In this document: positions 18,475 through 26,800 of the stretch, piece by piece
Layout: the number at the start of each line of letters is the position of its first letter
How positions within the stretch are numbered: position 1 is the stretch's first letter
Assembly: GCA_002339675.1 (NCBI GenBank)
Contig: DDKB01000002.1
Location: 1 to 64,000, forward strand
Source of the DNA: Stutzerimonas stutzeri
Lineage (GTDB): Bacteria > Pseudomonadota > Gammaproteobacteria > Pseudomonadales > Pseudomonadaceae
Direction: 5' to 3'
DNA: 64,000 nt
Position numbers and translations under genes: made by a program
The notes under the pieces: model-generated
What the model saw: only the letters and a program-made list of their open reading frames with translations
Told to the model about the DNA's origin: nothing
The model's database searches: none

Positions 18475-19146
18475 TCATTCGCCGACGCTGATCTTCAGGC
18501 CGGCGGCTATCGCAAAGGGCGTCAGGGTAACCGCCAGGACGGTGAGACTGGACAGCCAAAGCAGATAACCGGCCGCAGGCAATCCCTGCAACGCGGCCTG
18601 CAGCGCGCCGCTGCCCAGGATCAGCACCGGGATATAGAGAGGCAGGATCAGCAGCGCCAGCAGCAGACCGCCCCGCTTGAGCCCGACCGTCAGCGCCGCG
18701 CCGACCGCGCCCAGCAGGCTGAGGATCGGCGTACCCAGCAACAGTGACATCAGCAACACCGGCAGCGCGCTGGCCGGCATTCCCAGCATCAGGCCGAGCA
18801 ACGGTGCCAACAGGACCAGCGCCAACCCGGAAAACAGCCAGTGTGCCAGCACCTTGGCAAGCACCAGAAGCGCCAGGGGGTGCGGCGAAACGACCCACTG
18901 CTCGAGCGAGCCGTCCTCGAAGTCGCTGCGAAACAGGCCGTCGAGCGACAACAGTACCGCGAGCAAGGCGGCGACCCAGATCAGCCCGGGAGAAATCGTT
19001 TGCAGCAATTGCGATTCAGGACCGACCGCCAGCGGAAACAGGGCGATGACGATGGCGAAGAACACCAGCGGGTTGGCCAGCTCCGCCGGGCGGCGAAACA
19101 GCAGGCGCGATTCGCGCGCCAGCAACAGCGTGAAGACCGTGCTCAT
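18475..19146 (-). CDS. ccmB: Haem exporter subunit CcmB
   Basis: A 223-residue integral membrane protein with six membrane segments, the permease partner of the CcmA ATPase. N-terminal FTLLLARESRLLFRRPAELANPLVFF and the FEDGSLEQWVVSPHPL loop are characteristic. ATG overlaps the ccmA stop by 4 bases. Confidence 0.96.
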   Translation of the reverse strand: MSTVFTLLLARESRLLFRRPAELANPLVFFAIVIALFPLAVGPESQLLQTISPGLIWVAALLAVLLSLDGLFRSDFEDGSLEQWVVSPHPLALLVLAKVLAHWLFSGLALVLLAPLLGLMLGMPASALPVLLMSLLLGTPILSLLGAVGAALTVGLKRGGLLLALLILPLYIPVLILGSGALQAALQGLPAAGYLLWLSSLTVLAVTLTPFAIAAGLKISVGE

Positions 19147-19778
19147 GCGGCGCGCTGCCCCAGGTCAAGCTCGCGGAAGCCGGCTGGCTTCTCCACCAGG
19201 GTGTGGTGGGTCGTCAGCACCACCATGCCACCGGCTTCGCAGTGCACGGCCAGGTGCCCCTCGAGCTGCGCGACGCCTGCCTTGTCCAGCGCAGTGAAGG
19301 GCTCGTCGAGAATCCAGAGCGGCGGCGGGGAAAGAAAAAGCCGGGCCAGGCCGACACGCCGCTGCTGGCCGGCCGACAGCGTATGGCAGGGCACGTCTTC
19401 GAAGCCGCGCAAGCCAACCGCGGCCAGTGCTTGCCAGATGGCCTCGCGCGTTGCAGGCTGATGCAACGCACACAGCCAGGTGAGGTTTTCCTCGGCGCTG
19501 AGCAGCCCCTTGATGCCGGCGGCATGGCCGATCCAGAGCAGGTTGCGCGCCAGTTCGCCGCGCTGGCTGTCCAGCGCCTGGCCCTTGAGCATGACCGCCC
19601 CGGCAGTCGGTTGCATCAGCCCGGACAGCAGGCGCAGCAGGCTGGTCTTGCCGCTGCCGTTGGGACCGGCGATCTGCAGCATGTCCCCTGCGGCGACCTG
19701 CAGGTCCAACCGCTCGAACAGGAGCCGCCAGTCCCGTTCGCACGACAGCGCCACTGCTTCTAGAAAGGGACTGGACAC
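19143..19778 (-). CDS. ccmA: Haem exporter ATP-binding protein CcmA
   Basis: A 211-residue ABC ATPase. Walker A GPNGSGKT is at 38-45, the signature LSAGQQRRVGLARL and Walker B LWILDEPF follow. It powers release of haem-loaded CcmE rather than bulk haem export. GTG start at 19778 with GAGGTGG upstream. First gene of ccmABCDEFGHI; its promoter must lie in the 130 bases shared with the divergent FliK-like gene. Confidence 0.95.
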   Translation of the reverse strand: MSSPFLEAVALSCERDWRLLFERLDLQVAAGDMLQIAGPNGSGKTSLLRLLSGLMQPTAGAVMLKGQALDSQRGELARNLLWIGHAAGIKGLLSAEENLTWLCALHQPATREAIWQALAAVGLRGFEDVPCHTLSAGQQRRVGLARLFLSPPPLWILDEPFTALDKAGVAQLEGHLAVHCEAGGMVVLTTHHTLVEKPAGFRELDLGQRAA

Positions 19779-19908
19779 GCTAGGACCACCTCAAGATGAA
19801 AGAAGCCCGGCCGCTACAGCGTGGCAGCCCGGGCGGCCGGAATTATACATGCCGGGCCCCGGCACCAAAGACCACAACGTCGAAAGGTTGTAAGAGCATT
19901 TAAGGAAA

Positions 19909-21432
19909 ATGACCGAGATCAAAAGCACTCCGGCAATTGCCGCCTCAGGCCCATCTCGTCCCGTGACGTCATCGGCAGAGCTGGCGCTGAAGCTGCTGCA
20001 GCCGATGCAGGGGCTACTGGCGGCGGGTGAAACTGCCGATGCCGAGGTCATACAGATCAAGGAAGCGCTGCAGACCTTTCAGCTTACGCTGCGCCTGACC
20101 CTGGGCAGCGGACGCCAGGCGACCGTCGAAACCAGCAGCCCAAAGCCCGCGGCACCCGGCGCCGCAATGCTCGTCACGGCACTGTCCGATACCCGCCTGA
20201 TGGCCACGCTGCAGCCACCCGGCCGCCAGCCGCTGGGCAGCCTCGACCTCTCCCAGCTGCCGCTGGGCAGCGTCGTTCAGGGCAAGGTGACCGCCAGCCA
20301 GCAGACTCTGCAGGACGGCAAACCGCTGTTCAAGGTGGTGATCACGCTGCTCAACTCGCCGCTCGCCGGGCAAAAGCTCAACGTCGAATCGGCATTGCCG
20401 CTGGCCTCCGGCGCACTGGTCACCGCGCGCGTCCAGGGCGACCAGTCGCTGGCGTTCATGCCGCTCAGCGGTCGCCTCGACCAGCTGGCGCTGGGCCAGC
20501 AACTCACCGCGCAGCACGGCCGGCAGGGTTCGATCGAGGGTCTGCTTGGCCTGCTGGGCGCCGCCAGCGGACTGTCGGAACCATTGCGCGGTGCGGCCGA
20601 GCGGCTGCTCGGACTGGTCCCGGAGATGCAGCAGCTGGGCGATGCCAAGACCCTGGCCCAGGTCCTGGCGCGCAGCGGAATGTTTCTCGAGGCCGGCCTG
20701 CTCGGTGGCGAGACCGAAAGCCTGCCCAGCGACATGAAGGCGGTGCTGCTGCGCCTGATCGCCCAACTGCCCGGCCTGCCCGGGAGCACGCCGCTGGCCG
20801 CCGCGCAGGCCGGCGCCGCCCTGGGGCAGGCGCTACCGGCGTTTGCCCGCAACGCGCTCGGCGCGCTGGGCCAACCCAACGGCAGAATGCTCGCCCAGCA
20901 GTTCCCGCTGCCCAGTCGCTCGCCGCTCACCGGTGAAGAAGATGCGGACCTCGAGCAATTGCTGAAACTCGCCGCCGCGGCGGTGTCCAGGCTGCAGACG
21001 CACCAGCTGTCCAGCCTGGCGCAGACCGAAACCCAGGCCGACGGCACCCAGGTCACCACCTGGCAGATCGAAGTACCGATGCGTGACCAGCGCGATATCG
21101 TTCCGCTGCAGGTCAAGTTCCAGAGCGAGCAGAACCCGTCGCATACCCGCAAGGACAAGCCGGAAACGCTGTGGCGGGTGGAACTGGCTTTCGACGTGTC
21201 GCCGCTCGGTCCGCTTCAGGTTCAGGCGCAGCTCGCACAGGGCACCCTGTCGGGCCAGATATGGGCCGAGCGCGGAAGTACCGCCGCGCTGATCACCGCG
21301 GAGCTGGATCAGCTGCGCCAGCGGCTGGTCGGCGCCGGTCTGAACATCGGCGAACTGGCCTGCCGCCAGGGCATGCCGCCGCAAGGCCCGCGCACGAGCC
21401 TCGACCAACGTTTCGTGGATGAAACCGCATGA
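19909..21432 (+). CDS. FliK-like protein with C-terminal hook-length-control domain
   Basis: A 507-residue protein. The N-terminal three quarters are low-complexity, rich in Leu/Ala/Gln/Gly and probably extended, as in FliK rulers. The C-terminal 110 residues (VPMRDQRDIVPLQVKFQ to LNIGELACRQG) fit the Flg_hook domain that interacts with FlhB. It is distinct from the canonical fliK in the same window (43.2-44.5 kb), being divergent from ccmA and followed with an ATGA overlap by an FlhB-tail-like gene. Whether it acts in hook-length control is unknown. ATG is preceded by AAGGAAA. Confidence 0.85.
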   Translation: MTEIKSTPAIAASGPSRPVTSSAELALKLLQPMQGLLAAGETADAEVIQIKEALQTFQLTLRLTLGSGRQATVETSSPKPAAPGAAMLVTALSDTRLMATLQPPGRQPLGSLDLSQLPLGSVVQGKVTASQQTLQDGKPLFKVVITLLNSPLAGQKLNVESALPLASGALVTARVQGDQSLAFMPLSGRLDQLALGQQLTAQHGRQGSIEGLLGLLGAASGLSEPLRGAAERLLGLVPEMQQLGDAKTLAQVLARSGMFLEAGLLGGETESLPSDMKAVLLRLIAQLPGLPGSTPLAAAQAGAALGQALPAFARNALGALGQPNGRMLAQQFPLPSRSPLTGEEDADLEQLLKLAAAAVSRLQTHQLSSLAQTETQADGTQVTTWQIEVPMRDQRDIVPLQVKFQSEQNPSHTRKDKPETLWRVELAFDVSPLGPLQVQAQLAQGTLSGQIWAERGSTAALITAELDQLRQRLVGAGLNIGELACRQGMPPQGPRTSLDQRFVDETA

Positions 21433-21758
21433 AGCACAACGCGCCACGCCAGGCCATCGCGCTGACCTATGACGGCGCCAGCGCACCGACGCTGTCGGCC
21501 AAGGGCGACGATGAGCTGGCCGAAGCGATCCTGGCGATCGCCCGGGAACACGAGGTGCCGATCTACGAGAACGCCGAACTGGTCAGGCTGCTGGCGCGCC
21601 TGGAGCTGGGCGACGCGATACCCGAGGCGCTGTACCGCACCATCGCCGAGATCATCGCTTTCGCCTGGTACCTGAAAGGCAAGTGCCCGCCGGGTTTCAG
21701 CGAACGCGAGGACACTCCGCCCCTGCCTCTACCCCGGCTCAATGCGCCTGAGCGCTGA
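21429..21758 (+). CDS. FlhB C-terminal-domain homologue (FhlB-type)
   Basis: A 109-residue soluble protein matching the cytoplasmic C-terminal domain of FlhB/YscU: AIALTYDGASAPTLSAKGDDELAEAI, then VPIYENAELVRLLARLELGDAIPEALYRTIAEIIAFAW. It lacks both the membrane half and the NPTH self-cleavage site and resembles a post-cleavage fragment. Such proteins can substitute for the FlhB C-terminal fragment in some bacteria. It is coupled to the FliK-like gene upstream by an ATGA overlap, so the two products probably interact. Its 3' end overlaps the convergent rhodanese gene by 20 bases. Confidence 0.85.
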   Translation: MKHNAPRQAIALTYDGASAPTLSAKGDDELAEAILAIAREHEVPIYENAELVRLLARLELGDAIPEALYRTIAEIIAFAWYLKGKCPPGFSEREDTPPLPLPRLNAPER

Positions 21759-22179
21759 GCGTATCGATTTCGGCGTAACGTCCCTTTTCTTGCGGATAAT
21801 CGGCAAGCATCCAGGCGAAATAGCCTTGGCGAAAATAGAACACCTGGGTATAACCCCAGCCGACCGCCAGCCGCACCGCCTCGGCGCTCTCCGGGCAGAC
21901 ATCGCTGTCGCAATACAGCACCAGCGGCACGCTGCGTGGCCATTCGGACCGGGCAAGGCCGACGAAGTCACGCGCCAGATCGAGATGCACCGCACCAGCG
22001 ACATGCCCCCAGGCCCAAGCCTGCCGCGGCCGCACGTCGATGAACACTGCGCCCAGGTCGTGCAACTGACGGGCCTGGTACAGGTTGATGGTCATGGCCC
22101 CATCTACCCCGATCGGGGCTTCAGCCGCTCCTGCCGCCGCAGGTCCCAACAATAGGCACAGCATCAGAGTGCGCAGCAT
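21739..22179 (-). CDS. Exported single-domain rhodanese
   Basis: A 146-residue protein with a signal peptide (about 1-19, LRTLMLCLLLGPAAAGAAEA) and a rhodanese fold: FIDVRPRQAWAWGHVAGAVHLD and the active-site loop VLYCDSDVC, with the catalytic Cys in YCDSD. It probably handles sulfane sulfur in the periplasm. ATG 22179 has GAGGAGG four bases upstream. The tail overlaps the FhlB-like gene. It is the last minus-strand gene after the chemotaxis block and 150 bases from fipA; no direct link to motility is visible. Confidence 0.88.
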   Translation of the reverse strand: MLRTLMLCLLLGPAAAGAAEAPIGVDGAMTINLYQARQLHDLGAVFIDVRPRQAWAWGHVAGAVHLDLARDFVGLARSEWPRSVPLVLYCDSDVCPESAEAVRLAVGWGYTQVFYFRQGYFAWMLADYPQEKGRYAEIDTLSAQAH

Positions 22180-22332
22180 CGAGCCTCCTCGCCCGCAGGC
22201 GTCGAGATGCGCCAGACACGGCGGCACCTTGTCCAGTTTGGAGGGAATCGAGGGGGATATGGTTCAAGTGGCAGCCAGGCCGGGGCGGCCAGGGCGACCG
22301 CTGGCTGCCGCACGAGACGGCGCGGGCGCGGT

Positions 22333-22746
22333 TCAGTCGGGTTTTCGTCGGCTCTGGTGCAACTTGCGCATCAGCTCTGCTTCGGACTGCGACAGGCCGC
22401 AGGACTGGGTCAGATCGTCGACGCTGGCGCCCATGCCGACGAGCTTTGCCGCCTGGGAAAAGGCGACATTGTTCGGGTCACGTTGTTCGAGCTGGGTGAG
22501 CTTGTCGGGCAGCGGCGCCACCAGGCGCGACAGCTCGTGGAGCTCATTGCCCATGCGCACGCTGCCCTGCAGATAGGTGTCGAGACGTGCGCCAAGGGTC
22601 TTGATCCGCTCATCACGGGCTGCATCCTCGCGCGCCTGGCGCTCGGCCTGCTGGCGCTGGCGGCGAAACAGCCAGACGCAGCAGCCGAGCAGTGCCAGGC
22701 AGCACAGGGCCAATGCGACGATCGCCACCACCAGCGACGCGATCAT
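22333..22746 (-). CDS. fipA: DUF2802 polar flagellation factor FipA
   Basis: A 137-residue protein with one N-terminal membrane segment (about 3-27), a basic coiled stretch and the DUF2802 domain (about 65-130: LPDKLTQLEQRDPNNVAFSQAAKLVGMGASVDDLTQSCGLSQSEAELM), which has a helix-turn-helix-like pattern. DUF2802 proteins encoded after cheW in polar flagellates were recently named FipA; they interact with FlhF to place the flagellum at the pole. Position directly after cheW (3-base gap) fits. ATG 22746. Confidence 0.85.
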   Translation of the reverse strand: MIASLVVAIVALALCCLALLGCCVWLFRRQRQQAERQAREDAARDERIKTLGARLDTYLQGSVRMGNELHELSRLVAPLPDKLTQLEQRDPNNVAFSQAAKLVGMGASVDDLTQSCGLSQSEAELMRKLHQSRRKPD

Positions 22747-22749
22747 GGA

Positions 22750-23229
22750 TCAGATGCTCTCCAGTTCCGCCCACTCTTCTTCGCTCATCATCTTGTCGAG
22801 TTCGACCAGAATCAGCAGCTCGTTGTTCTTGTTGCACACGCCCTGGATGAACTTGGCCGACTCGTCGTTGCCGACGTTGGGCGCCGTTTCGATCTCCGAC
22901 TGCCGCAGATAGACCACCTCGGCGACGCTGTCGACGAGAATGCCAACCACCTGGCGATCGGCCTCGATGATGACGATGCGGGTGTTGTCCGAGACCGGCG
23001 CGGGATCGAGCCCGAAGCGCTGACGCGTATCGATCACCGTGACCACGTTGCCGCGCAGGTTGATGATGCCCAACACGTAGCTCGGCGCACCCGGGACAGG
23101 CGCAATCTCGGTATAGCGCAACACTTCCTGGACCTGCATCACGTTGATGCCATAGGTCTCGTTATCCAGACGGAAGGTTACCCATTGCAGGACCGGATCG
23201 TCGGAACCCTGCGCGGAAGTCATCTTCAT
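22750..23229 (-). CDS. cheW: Chemotaxis coupling protein CheW
   Basis: A 159-residue CheW scaffold linking receptors to CheA. Recognisable segments are WVTFRLDNETYGINVMQVQEVLRY, VLGIINLRGNVVTVIDTRQRFGL and IVIIEADRQVVGILVDSVAEVV. ATG 23229 is chosen for its GAGGTGGGG; a second ATG at 23223 is possible. It is followed by fipA and preceded by parP. Confidence 0.96.
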   Translation of the reverse strand: MKMTSAQGSDDPVLQWVTFRLDNETYGINVMQVQEVLRYTEIAPVPGAPSYVLGIINLRGNVVTVIDTRQRFGLDPAPVSDNTRIVIIEADRQVVGILVDSVAEVVYLRQSEIETAPNVGNDESAKFIQGVCNKNNELLILVELDKMMSEEEWAELESI

Positions 23230-23314
23230 AGCCCCACCTCTTTTCTTACCGCGATGGCGGTCGATTCTATCGGTTAGTCGGCCGCAGCAGTGCGCCCGAG
23301 ATTCAGTCAACCAG

Positions 23315-24151
23315 TTAAGACGGCACGCCCTTGAGGTGCCGGGTGGCACCGCTGGCAATCAGTTCGGCGAGCGCCGTGACGTCCACCAGCGCGCACATGT
23401 GATCGATCACCGTTCCGGCCAGCCAGGGTCGCTGGGTTCGTTGCGAGCGCCATTTCACCTCTTTCGGATCCAGGCGGATCGAACGGCTGACCTGGTGCAC
23501 CGCCAGCCCCCACTCGTAGCCCTGCACCGAGATCACGTACTGCAAGCCTTCGCGGAAGTCGTCGCGGTAGCGCTCGGCCATGACCCAGCGCGCCGTGTCC
23601 AGCACCTTCAGGTTACCGGCCTGGCTCGGCAGGATGCCGAGAAACCAGGCAGGCTGTCCGAACAGCGGGGTGAGCTCCTGACCGGCGAGCGGGTAGATCG
23701 AACCGAGGCACACCAGCGGCACCGCAAGGGTCAGCCCCGCGACGTCGAACAGCAGGCACTCGAAGGGCTCCTCGCCCCATTCGGGCTGGGCGCTGCGCGT
23801 CGCCGGCGGACCGCCAGGCGTCTGCCCTTGGACTACCAGCTCGGCGACCGGCTCGACGGGCGCGACCGGCGCGCGCACCGGCACGTCGGGCGGCAGCTCC
23901 AGCAGAGGCAGCGGCTCGCTGATTGTCGGCGACGCCGGCGGTACGGCAACCGGCGCAGCCTCGGCGACGACCAGCTGGCGCAAGGGCACCACACGCTGGG
24001 TGTCGCGTTGTTGTTCCTCGAGCACGGCGGCCTGGAATTCGTCCTGGCTGACCGATTCGGCCAGGCCGATCACGGCATCCTGCAGCAGCGCGTCGAGGTA
24101 CGACTGCAGCGTCTGTTGCGAGCGGCTTTCTTTTAGAACGGTACGGCTCAT
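23315..24151 (-). CDS. parP: CheW-like polar chemotaxis array protein ParP
   Basis: A 278-residue protein. The N-terminal 55 residues are helical (SQQTLQSYLDALLQDAVIGLAE), then comes a Pro/Ala/Val-rich linker of about 70 residues, then a CheW-like domain from about 125 (FECLLFDVAGLTLAVPLVCLGSI to the end). Located between the ParA-type ATPase gene and cheW, this is the arrangement of parC-parP-cheW described in Vibrio, where ParP tethers arrays to the pole via ParC and contacts CheA. A sigma-28-like promoter lies 32 bases upstream. Confidence 0.85.
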   Translation of the reverse strand: MSRTVLKESRSQQTLQSYLDALLQDAVIGLAESVSQDEFQAAVLEEQQRDTQRVVPLRQLVVAEAAPVAVPPASPTISEPLPLLELPPDVPVRAPVAPVEPVAELVVQGQTPGGPPATRSAQPEWGEEPFECLLFDVAGLTLAVPLVCLGSIYPLAGQELTPLFGQPAWFLGILPSQAGNLKVLDTARWVMAERYRDDFREGLQYVISVQGYEWGLAVHQVSRSIRLDPKEVKWRSQRTQRPWLAGTVIDHMCALVDVTALAELIASGATRHLKGVPS

Positions 24152-24182
24152 GGAAAAAACTCGTGCGAACCCACTGGTGAGG

Positions 24183-24210
24183 CTATCGGCCGCCACCGCG
24201 GCGAACTTGA
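24183..24210 (-). promoter_or_regulatory. Sigma-28 (FliA) promoter upstream of parP
   Basis: On the minus strand TCAAGTTC (24203-24210), 12 bases, then GCCGATAG (24183-24190) fits the Pseudomonas FliA pattern TCAAGTTT-N12-GCCGATAA, with one mismatch in each box. Predicted start is near 24173, some 22 bases before the parP ATG. It would let parP-cheW-fipA be transcribed as late genes. Confidence 0.65.
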
Positions 24211-24237
24211 ACCGGGAACGACGCCACACGTCGCCAT

Positions 24238-25026
24238 TCAGGCCACCTGCGGCGAGGCTTGCGTCGCCAGCAGCGACTTGAGCAGGGCGCGGTAGGCGAT
24301 CACGCCGCGACTGCCCGGATCGAACTGCGACGGCGTCAGGCCGGCACGACTGGCATCGCGCAGACGGGTATCGATCGGAATGAAGGCCTGCCACAGGTGC
24401 TCGGCGTAGCCATTGCGCAGCACCTTAAGCGTGTTCATCGAGGCCTGGGTCCGGCGATCGAACATGGTCGGCACGATGGTGTAGGGCAGCGCCTGTCGCC
24501 GTGAACGGTTGATCATGCTCAGGGTGCTGACCATCCGCTCCAGCCCCTTCATCGCGAGGAACTCGGTCTGCACCGGAATCACCAGCTGCTGGCTGGCGGC
24601 CAGCGCATTGACCATCAACACGCCAAGCAGCGGCGGGCTGTCGATGATCGCATAGTCGAAATCCTGCCACAGCTGCGACAGGCTCTTGGCGATCACCAGG
24701 CCCAGCCCATTCTGGCCCGGCGACTGGCGCTCCAGGGTGGCCAGCACGGTGCTCGAAGGCAGCAGCGATACGCGCTCGTGACTGGTCGGCAGCAGCAGTT
24801 GCCAGGGCAGTCCTTCGGGCACCGAGCCCTGATGCTGAAACAGATCGAAAACGCTGTGCTCGAGGTTGTCCGGATCGTGCCCGAAATAGCTCGTCATCGA
24901 GCCATGCGGATCCAGATCCAGCGCTACCACGCGCTTGCCTGAATCGGCCAGCAGCCCGGCGAGCGCGATGGAGGTGGTGGTCTTGCCCACCCCGCCCTTT
25001 TGATTGGCAACAGCCCAGACTCTCAT
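24238..25026 (-). CDS. parC: ParA-type ATPase ParC for polar chemotaxis array placement
   Basis: A 262-residue deviant-Walker ATPase: KGGVGKTT at 10-17 with the signature first Lys, ALDLDPHGSMTSYF and DSPPLLGVLMVNAL. It has no parB partner nearby; instead it sits between motD and parP-cheW. That context identifies the ParC family, which positions chemotaxis clusters at the cell pole, rather than a plasmid or chromosome partition ATPase. ATG 25026. Confidence 0.9.
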   Translation of the reverse strand: MRVWAVANQKGGVGKTTTSIALAGLLADSGKRVVALDLDPHGSMTSYFGHDPDNLEHSVFDLFQHQGSVPEGLPWQLLLPTSHERVSLLPSSTVLATLERQSPGQNGLGLVIAKSLSQLWQDFDYAIIDSPPLLGVLMVNALAASQQLVIPVQTEFLAMKGLERMVSTLSMINRSRRQALPYTIVPTMFDRRTQASMNTLKVLRNGYAEHLWQAFIPIDTRLRDASRAGLTPSQFDPGSRGVIAYRALLKSLLATQASPQVA

Positions 25027-25098
25027 AACTCTTCTTCCAACCGGATCGAAGCAGACCGGGAACAGCGCCGCAGGCTCGGCCCACGACGAACATTTGAC

Positions 25099-25117
25099 GG
25101 CGCCACGCCGTGGCGCC
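25099..25117. repeat. 19-base palindrome between motD and parC
   Basis: GGCGCCACG-C-CGTGGCGCC is a perfect palindrome with 9-base arms around one base. As RNA it could form a 7-bp stem with a 5-base loop, but no T-run follows on either strand. It is either a weak transcript-end/attenuation hairpin after motD or a protein-binding site. Confidence 0.5.
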
Positions 25118-25140
25118 CGATGACGGTTACGCCCAGCACG

Positions 25141-25944
25141 TTATGTGCCAGAACCGGGCGTGACCACCGCGGCGCGGGCATTCGCGCTGCCGCCACCGGT
25201 GACGCTGCGGCGCACATCCAGGTTGCGCGAGATCACCAGCACCACACGCCGGTTGCGTGCCCGACCCTCGGCCGTTGCGTTGTCGGCGATCGGCTGGAAT
25301 TCACCATAGCCCACCGCGGCCAGGCGCGACGGGGCCACCCCATCGGCGGCCAGCATGCGCACGACGCTGCCGGCGCGCGCTGCGGACAGTTCCCAGTTGG
25401 TGGGGAACTTGTCGGTGGCGATCGGCAGGTTGTCAGTAAAGCCCTCGACGTGGACCGGGTTGTCGAAGGGCGCCAGAATCCTGGCGACCTTCTCCAGCAG
25501 GTCGAAGGCGTGGTCGTTGGGCAGTGCATCGCCGCTGGGAAACAGCAGGCTTGAGTTCAGTTCGATTTCCACCCACATCTCGTTGCCACGAATGGTGAGC
25601 TCCTTCGAACCGATCAGGTCGGCAAACGCCGTCTGCATGCTGTGCATGATGCTCTGCAGCGGATCATTGGCATCCGATAAGGACTGCGCCTCGTCCACCT
25701 CGGATACATCGGGCTGGGTCGTGCGCGGGCGTTCCTCGCCGATCGGGATCGGCTTGACGGCGCGGTCAGCCTGGTTGAATACACCCACCAGCGAATCGGA
25801 GAGGATGCGGTACTTGCCCTCGTTCAGAGACGAGATCGAGTACATGACGACGAAAAAGGCGAACAGCAGCGTGATGAAGTCGGCATAGGAAACCAGCCAG
25901 CGTTCGTGATTCTCCGGCTCCTCGTGGATTCTGCGGCGCGCCAT
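25141..25944 (-). CDS. motD: Flagellar stator protein MotD (MotB-type)
   Basis: A 267-residue MotB homologue. One N-terminal membrane segment carries the proton-binding Asp in WLVSYADFITLLFAFFVVMY. The C-terminal OmpA-like peptidoglycan-binding domain has VEGFTDNLPI, NWELSAARAGSVVRML and GRARNRRVVLVI. It pairs with MotC (116 bases upstream in transcription) to form the alternative stator of Pseudomonas, important for swarming. Confidence 0.96.
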   Translation of the reverse strand: MARRRIHEEPENHERWLVSYADFITLLFAFFVVMYSISSLNEGKYRILSDSLVGVFNQADRAVKPIPIGEERPRTTQPDVSEVDEAQSLSDANDPLQSIMHSMQTAFADLIGSKELTIRGNEMWVEIELNSSLLFPSGDALPNDHAFDLLEKVARILAPFDNPVHVEGFTDNLPIATDKFPTNWELSAARAGSVVRMLAADGVAPSRLAAVGYGEFQPIADNATAEGRARNRRVVLVISRNLDVRRSVTGGGSANARAAVVTPGSGT

Positions 25945-26059
25945 GATCAGCGGAGCTCGGCAGCAACGGGCTGCACGGCCCGAGCGCGCTCAGGCGCTGA
26001 GCGGTGGCGGTCGACCGTCGTGGAGGCGCCTGCCCCGGCGGTCCTGCAGCCTGCGCCGT

Positions 26060-26800
26060 TCAATCGATGAACCCTTGCAGCTTCATTTCGATCGAGCGCG
26101 GGTTCTCGCCTTCGGCGATCGAGAGCACCCCCTCGAGGAGCATTTCGCGGTAGGCCGTCTGCTTCTGCACCACGCTCTTGAGCTTGTTGCCGATCGGCAG
26201 CACCAGCAGGTTGGCGAAGGCCACGCCGTAGATGGTGGCGACAAACGCCACAGCGATACCACTGCCCAATTGGCCGGGATCGGCCAGGTTACCCATTACG
26301 TGGATCAAGCCCATTACCGCACCGATGATGCCCACCGTCGGCGAATAGCCGCCCATGCTTTCGAACACCTTGGCCGCGCGCAGGTCACGGGTTTCCTGGG
26401 TGTAGAGGTCGACCTCGAGGATACTGCGGATCACCTCCGGCTCGGCGCCGTCCACCAGCAGTTGCAGGCCCTTGCGGGCATAGGGGTCCGGTTCGGACTC
26501 GGCGATTGGCTCGAGGCCCAGTAGCCCTTCCTTGCGGGCCGTGGCACTCCAGCCAGTCACCAGGCTGATGCCACGGCCCATGTCGATCCGCGGCGGGAAC
26601 AAGATCCAGCCGATCACCGACATCGCGCGCATGAACACGGCCATCGGCGTCTGCAGCAGCACCGCACCCAGGGTGCCGCCCAGCACGATCAGTGCGGCCG
26701 GGCCATTGACCAGGGCGGACACGTGGCCGCCCTCGAGGAAGTTGCCGCCAACGATGGCGACAAACGCCAGGACCAGCCCGATCAGGCTGAGGACGTCCAT
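26060..26800 (-). CDS. motC: Flagellar stator protein MotC (MotA-type)
   Basis: A 246-residue MotA homologue with four membrane segments (about 3-20, 33-50, 147-170, 178-200). The cytoplasmic loop between segments 2 and 3 carries the charged residues that contact FliG (RKGLQLLVDGAEPE). Pro residues characteristic of segments 3/4 are in GYSPTVGIIGAVMGLI. ATG overlaps the cheB stop by one base (TAATG), implying coupling. Confidence 0.96.
   Translation of the reverse strand: MDVLSLIGLVLAFVAIVGGNFLEGGHVSALVNGPAALIVLGGTLGAVLLQTPMAVFMRAMSVIGWILFPPRIDMGRGISLVTGWSATARKEGLLGLEPIAESEPDPYARKGLQLLVDGAEPEVIRSILEVDLYTQETRDLRAAKVFESMGGYSPTVGIIGAVMGLIHVMGNLADPGQLGSGIAVAFVATIYGVAFANLLVLPIGNKLKSVVQKQTAYREMLLEGVLSIAEGENPRSIEMKLQGFID

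Noticed and set aside
24238..25026. Plasmid-type partition system
   Set aside because: A ParA-like ATPase is present, but there is no parB or parS and the context is parP-cheW, so it is the chemotaxis ParC.
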